A DNA stretch of 64,000 bases from an uncultured Eubacteriales bacterium (lineage in GTDB: Bacteria; Bacillota; Clostridia; Lachnospirales; Lachnospiraceae), in NCBI GenBank assembly GCA_900539455.1, contig UQCD01000001.1, positions 1 to 64,000 of the forward strand. The letters are read 5' to 3'. A program made the position numbers and the translations under genes. Position 1 is the first letter of the stretch. Every line of letters begins with the position of its first letter. Below are positions 62,553 to 64,000 of the stretch, piece by piece. The notes beneath the pieces are model-generated. The model worked only from the letters and a program-made list of their open reading frames with translations. It made no database searches and was not told the origin of the DNA.

Positions 62553-62885
62553 TTACTTCTTAGTGCCGCAATATGGACAGTTATTTTCTGTTGCCTTAAA
62601 CTGACTGCCACACTTTTTACAAAACACAACACCTATGGATCCTTCCTTTGAAGTATTTTCCATATTGCCAACCTTAACACCAATATTGCCAACTCTTTTT
62701 TTCATTTTATTTATATTGACCGTATTTATAATTGTAAGAACTAAAGTAATAACAACTAAGCATAAAATAGCTATGATAACAACCATAAATGTAGCATTGT
62801 TTATACCACTACCACTGCTTTTAGCAGCAGAACTGTCCTTCTGACCCCCATTATAATCATAATCAAAATATGTCTTTAGTATCAT
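62553..62885 (-). CDS. Zinc-ribbon membrane protein, T7SS locus
   Basis: A 110-residue protein. A short acidic, Ser/Gly-rich N-terminus and one membrane helix (about 33-55, FMVVIIAILCLVVITLVLTI) lead to a basic segment and a C-terminal zinc ribbon (CKKCGSQF then CPYCGTKK). It is 17 bp upstream of essC in the same transcript. Its size and single helix are reminiscent of EssA or a small accessory protein, but the zinc ribbon is not an EssA feature. The function is unknown. Confidence 0.75.
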   Translation of the reverse strand: MILKTYFDYDYNGGQKDSSAAKSSGSGINNATFMVVIIAILCLVVITLVLTIINTVNINKMKKRVGNIGVKVGNMENTSKEGSIGVVFCKKCGSQFKATENNCPYCGTKK

Positions 62886-62907
62886 AACCTTCTATCCTTT
62901 CTAGTTT

Positions 62908-64000
62908 CTATCTGACCTTTTTTCTTCTATAAACTGTAAATACTGTTCCTATAATAATTAAGCCTATCACTCCAGCAATAGAGGAAATAAACAACAGCTT
63001 ATTGCTGTACCATCTGATAAGTACATTTGTTGTTACTGTTATTTTTGAAGTAAAGTCTGCTACCTTTCCTGCTTCAATATCAGCCTTATTTGAAGAGTCT
63101 ACAACATTTCCTGCCATATCCTCTACTTCAAATCTTATTTGCTGTTCAACACCTTCGCCAACCGTAAACTTACCTTCATATACTGTTAAATCATTAAATT
63201 TATTAACTGTTTGTATATTTTCATCATTTACATATATCCTTACTTCTTTAATTCCTATAGAATCAAAGACTTCATAGGTTACCTCTATTTGATTGGCATT
63301 GTAAGCATTTTTATTAAGTCCGGTAACTTTTACCAGCTCCGGCTTTGTATTATCAATACTAAATCTTACATCAAACTGGTCATAAACTATACTTTGTGAA
63401 CGATTTCCTGCTATATCTGTTGAAGCTACTGTTACAGAATAAATACCATCCAATGCAAAATTCTCTTTTGGTATTGTATATATATTCTGATACCATCCCG
63501 TTTCGTCCCTGCCTTTTTTTGTAATACTTATATTTGATGTATCACTATTAAGAGTAACCGGTGTTCCATCTCTGGCAATTTCAACCTTTATAGAGTCATC
63601 TAATATTTCATCTGCATTATATTCTGTTATAACAAAATCCTCTGTTACTTCCTTGGCATAAGCATTCATCATATTTTTAAGTGATTCATTAAAGGTGTAT
63701 ACTGAGCCAAATCTATTAACCGAAAAGGTAACTACCTGTGTACTTACTCTGCCTGCATGATCATAAGCATTAACTGTAAGTGTATACACACCATCATTTA
63801 CCTGCTTTTTTTCAAAGCTATCAAAGCTGCCTTCAATGCCTCTTTCTACTGAAACAATATTGGTAATAAAATCCTTTGTAACATCAATATCCTTTATACT
63901 ATTAATGTCAATATTACTATCTCCAAAGTACACACCTGTTTTGGTAAGCTTTATGCTATAGCTTTTGTAATAATTATCACTAATTTCAACCTTTGGGATA
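62908..64000 (-). CDS. Ig-domain, C-terminally anchored membrane protein (5' end outside window)
   Basis: The frame stays open to the window edge, so the N-terminus is missing; about 364 residues are visible. They form at least three Ig-like domains, recognised by repeated DG-x-Y-(T/S)-(L/V)-T-V-x-A-x-D-x-A-G patterns (GVYTLTVNAYDHAGR, GIYSVTVASTDIAGN, IRFEVEDMAGN). A membrane helix (KLLFISSIAGVIGLIIIGTVF) and a short basic tail (YRRKKVR) follow. This is a type I surface protein whose exported part could be much larger. It is the first visible gene of the locus and lies just upstream of the zinc-ribbon protein. Confidence 0.8.
   Translation of the reverse strand, partial: IPKVEISDNYYKSYSIKLTKTGVYFGDSNIDINSIKDIDVTKDFITNIVSVERGIEGSFDSFEKKQVNDGVYTLTVNAYDHAGRVSTQVVTFSVNRFGSVYTFNESLKNMMNAYAKEVTEDFVITEYNADEILDDSIKVEIARDGTPVTLNSDTSNISITKKGRDETGWYQNIYTIPKENFALDGIYSVTVASTDIAGNRSQSIVYDQFDVRFSIDNTKPELVKVTGLNKNAYNANQIEVTYEVFDSIGIKEVRIYVNDENIQTVNKFNDLTVYEGKFTVGEGVEQQIRFEVEDMAGNVVDSSNKADIEAGKVADFTSKITVTTNVLIRWYSNKLLFISSIAGVIGLIIIGTVFTVYRRKKVR

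Noticed and set aside
46896..64000. LXG or other polymorphic toxin and immunity genes in the T7SS locus
   Set aside because: No protein has an LXG domain, a recognisable nuclease, ADP-ribosyltransferase or other toxin C-terminus; effectors may be outside the window.
1..64000. tRNA, rRNA, tmRNA, RNase P RNA, riboswitches, IS elements
   Set aside because: I saw no cloverleaf, conserved RNA core, transposase frame or terminal inverted repeats; a covariance-model scan would be needed to exclude small RNAs.

Overview
The window is AT-rich chromosomal DNA from a low-GC Gram-positive anaerobe of the Clostridia, most likely a Lachnospiraceae-type gut or rumen bacterium. This is inferred from pyruvate:ferredoxin oxidoreductase, spoIVA and a SpoIIM-like gene, the order nudF-spoIIM-xerD-deoB-deoA, the order yicC-gmk-rpoZ-rimO-pgsA-pncC-recA-recX-rny, and separate but overlapping ispH and rpsA. 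Every recognised gene but one (21239-22000) lies on the minus strand, so transcription runs from high to low coordinates. I see no rRNA, tRNA, CRISPR array, transposase or prophage.

Layout from the right end. (1) About 46.9-64 kb is a type VII secretion (T7SS/WXG100) locus. It holds an Ig-domain membrane protein cut by the window edge, a zinc-ribbon membrane protein, the FtsK/SpoIIIE motor EssC with an FHA domain, an EsaB/YukD ubiquitin-like protein, three WXG100 proteins and an SLH/BIG2 lipoprotein. A 4-TM protein and two small helical proteins follow, then an FHA/zinc-ribbon protein, a PP2C phosphatase, a transmembrane Ser/Thr kinase, a small membrane protein and a DUF3592-like protein. The kinase has the architecture of the T7SS pseudokinase EssB but keeps its catalytic residues. 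Two neighbours carry T-x-x-L motifs suited to FHA binding. I infer a phospho-regulated variant T7SS, and this is the most interesting part of the window. (2) 35.7-46.8 kb is housekeeping: argJ, spoIVA, the yicC-to-pgsA operon, pncC, recA (strong promoter and SOS boxes), recX and rny. (3) 26-35.5 kb holds proC, nudF, a SpoIIM-like gene, a C-terminally truncated xerD, deoB, deoA, nifJ and a histidine phosphatase. (4) 17.4-26 kb is mainly envelope biology and chromosome segregation: an LtaS-like enzyme, two D,D-carboxypeptidases, a membrane phosphoesterase, scpA and scpB.

(5) 12-17.3 kb is a biotin-dependent, sodium-pumping decarboxylase operon. It has two different carboxyltransferase subunits, one biotin carrier, one beta pump subunit and one OadG-type subunit. 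(6) 3.8-12 kb holds an RpiR regulator, a flavoprotein, cmk, ispH, rpsA, cheR, rsmD, coaD, a coiled-coil protein and a NudC-like hydrolase that ends at a good terminator. (7) 1-3.05 kb is an accessory cluster: a tail-lysozyme-type protein without a signal peptide, followed by at least three tandem copies of a lipoprotein gene, the third cut by the window edge. Between (6) and (7) lie about 800 bp of very AT-rich, repeat-bearing DNA without a convincing gene.

Where the translated frame extends upstream of a clear ribosome-binding site, I moved the start to the codon that the site and the family's usual N-terminus support, and say so in the entry.
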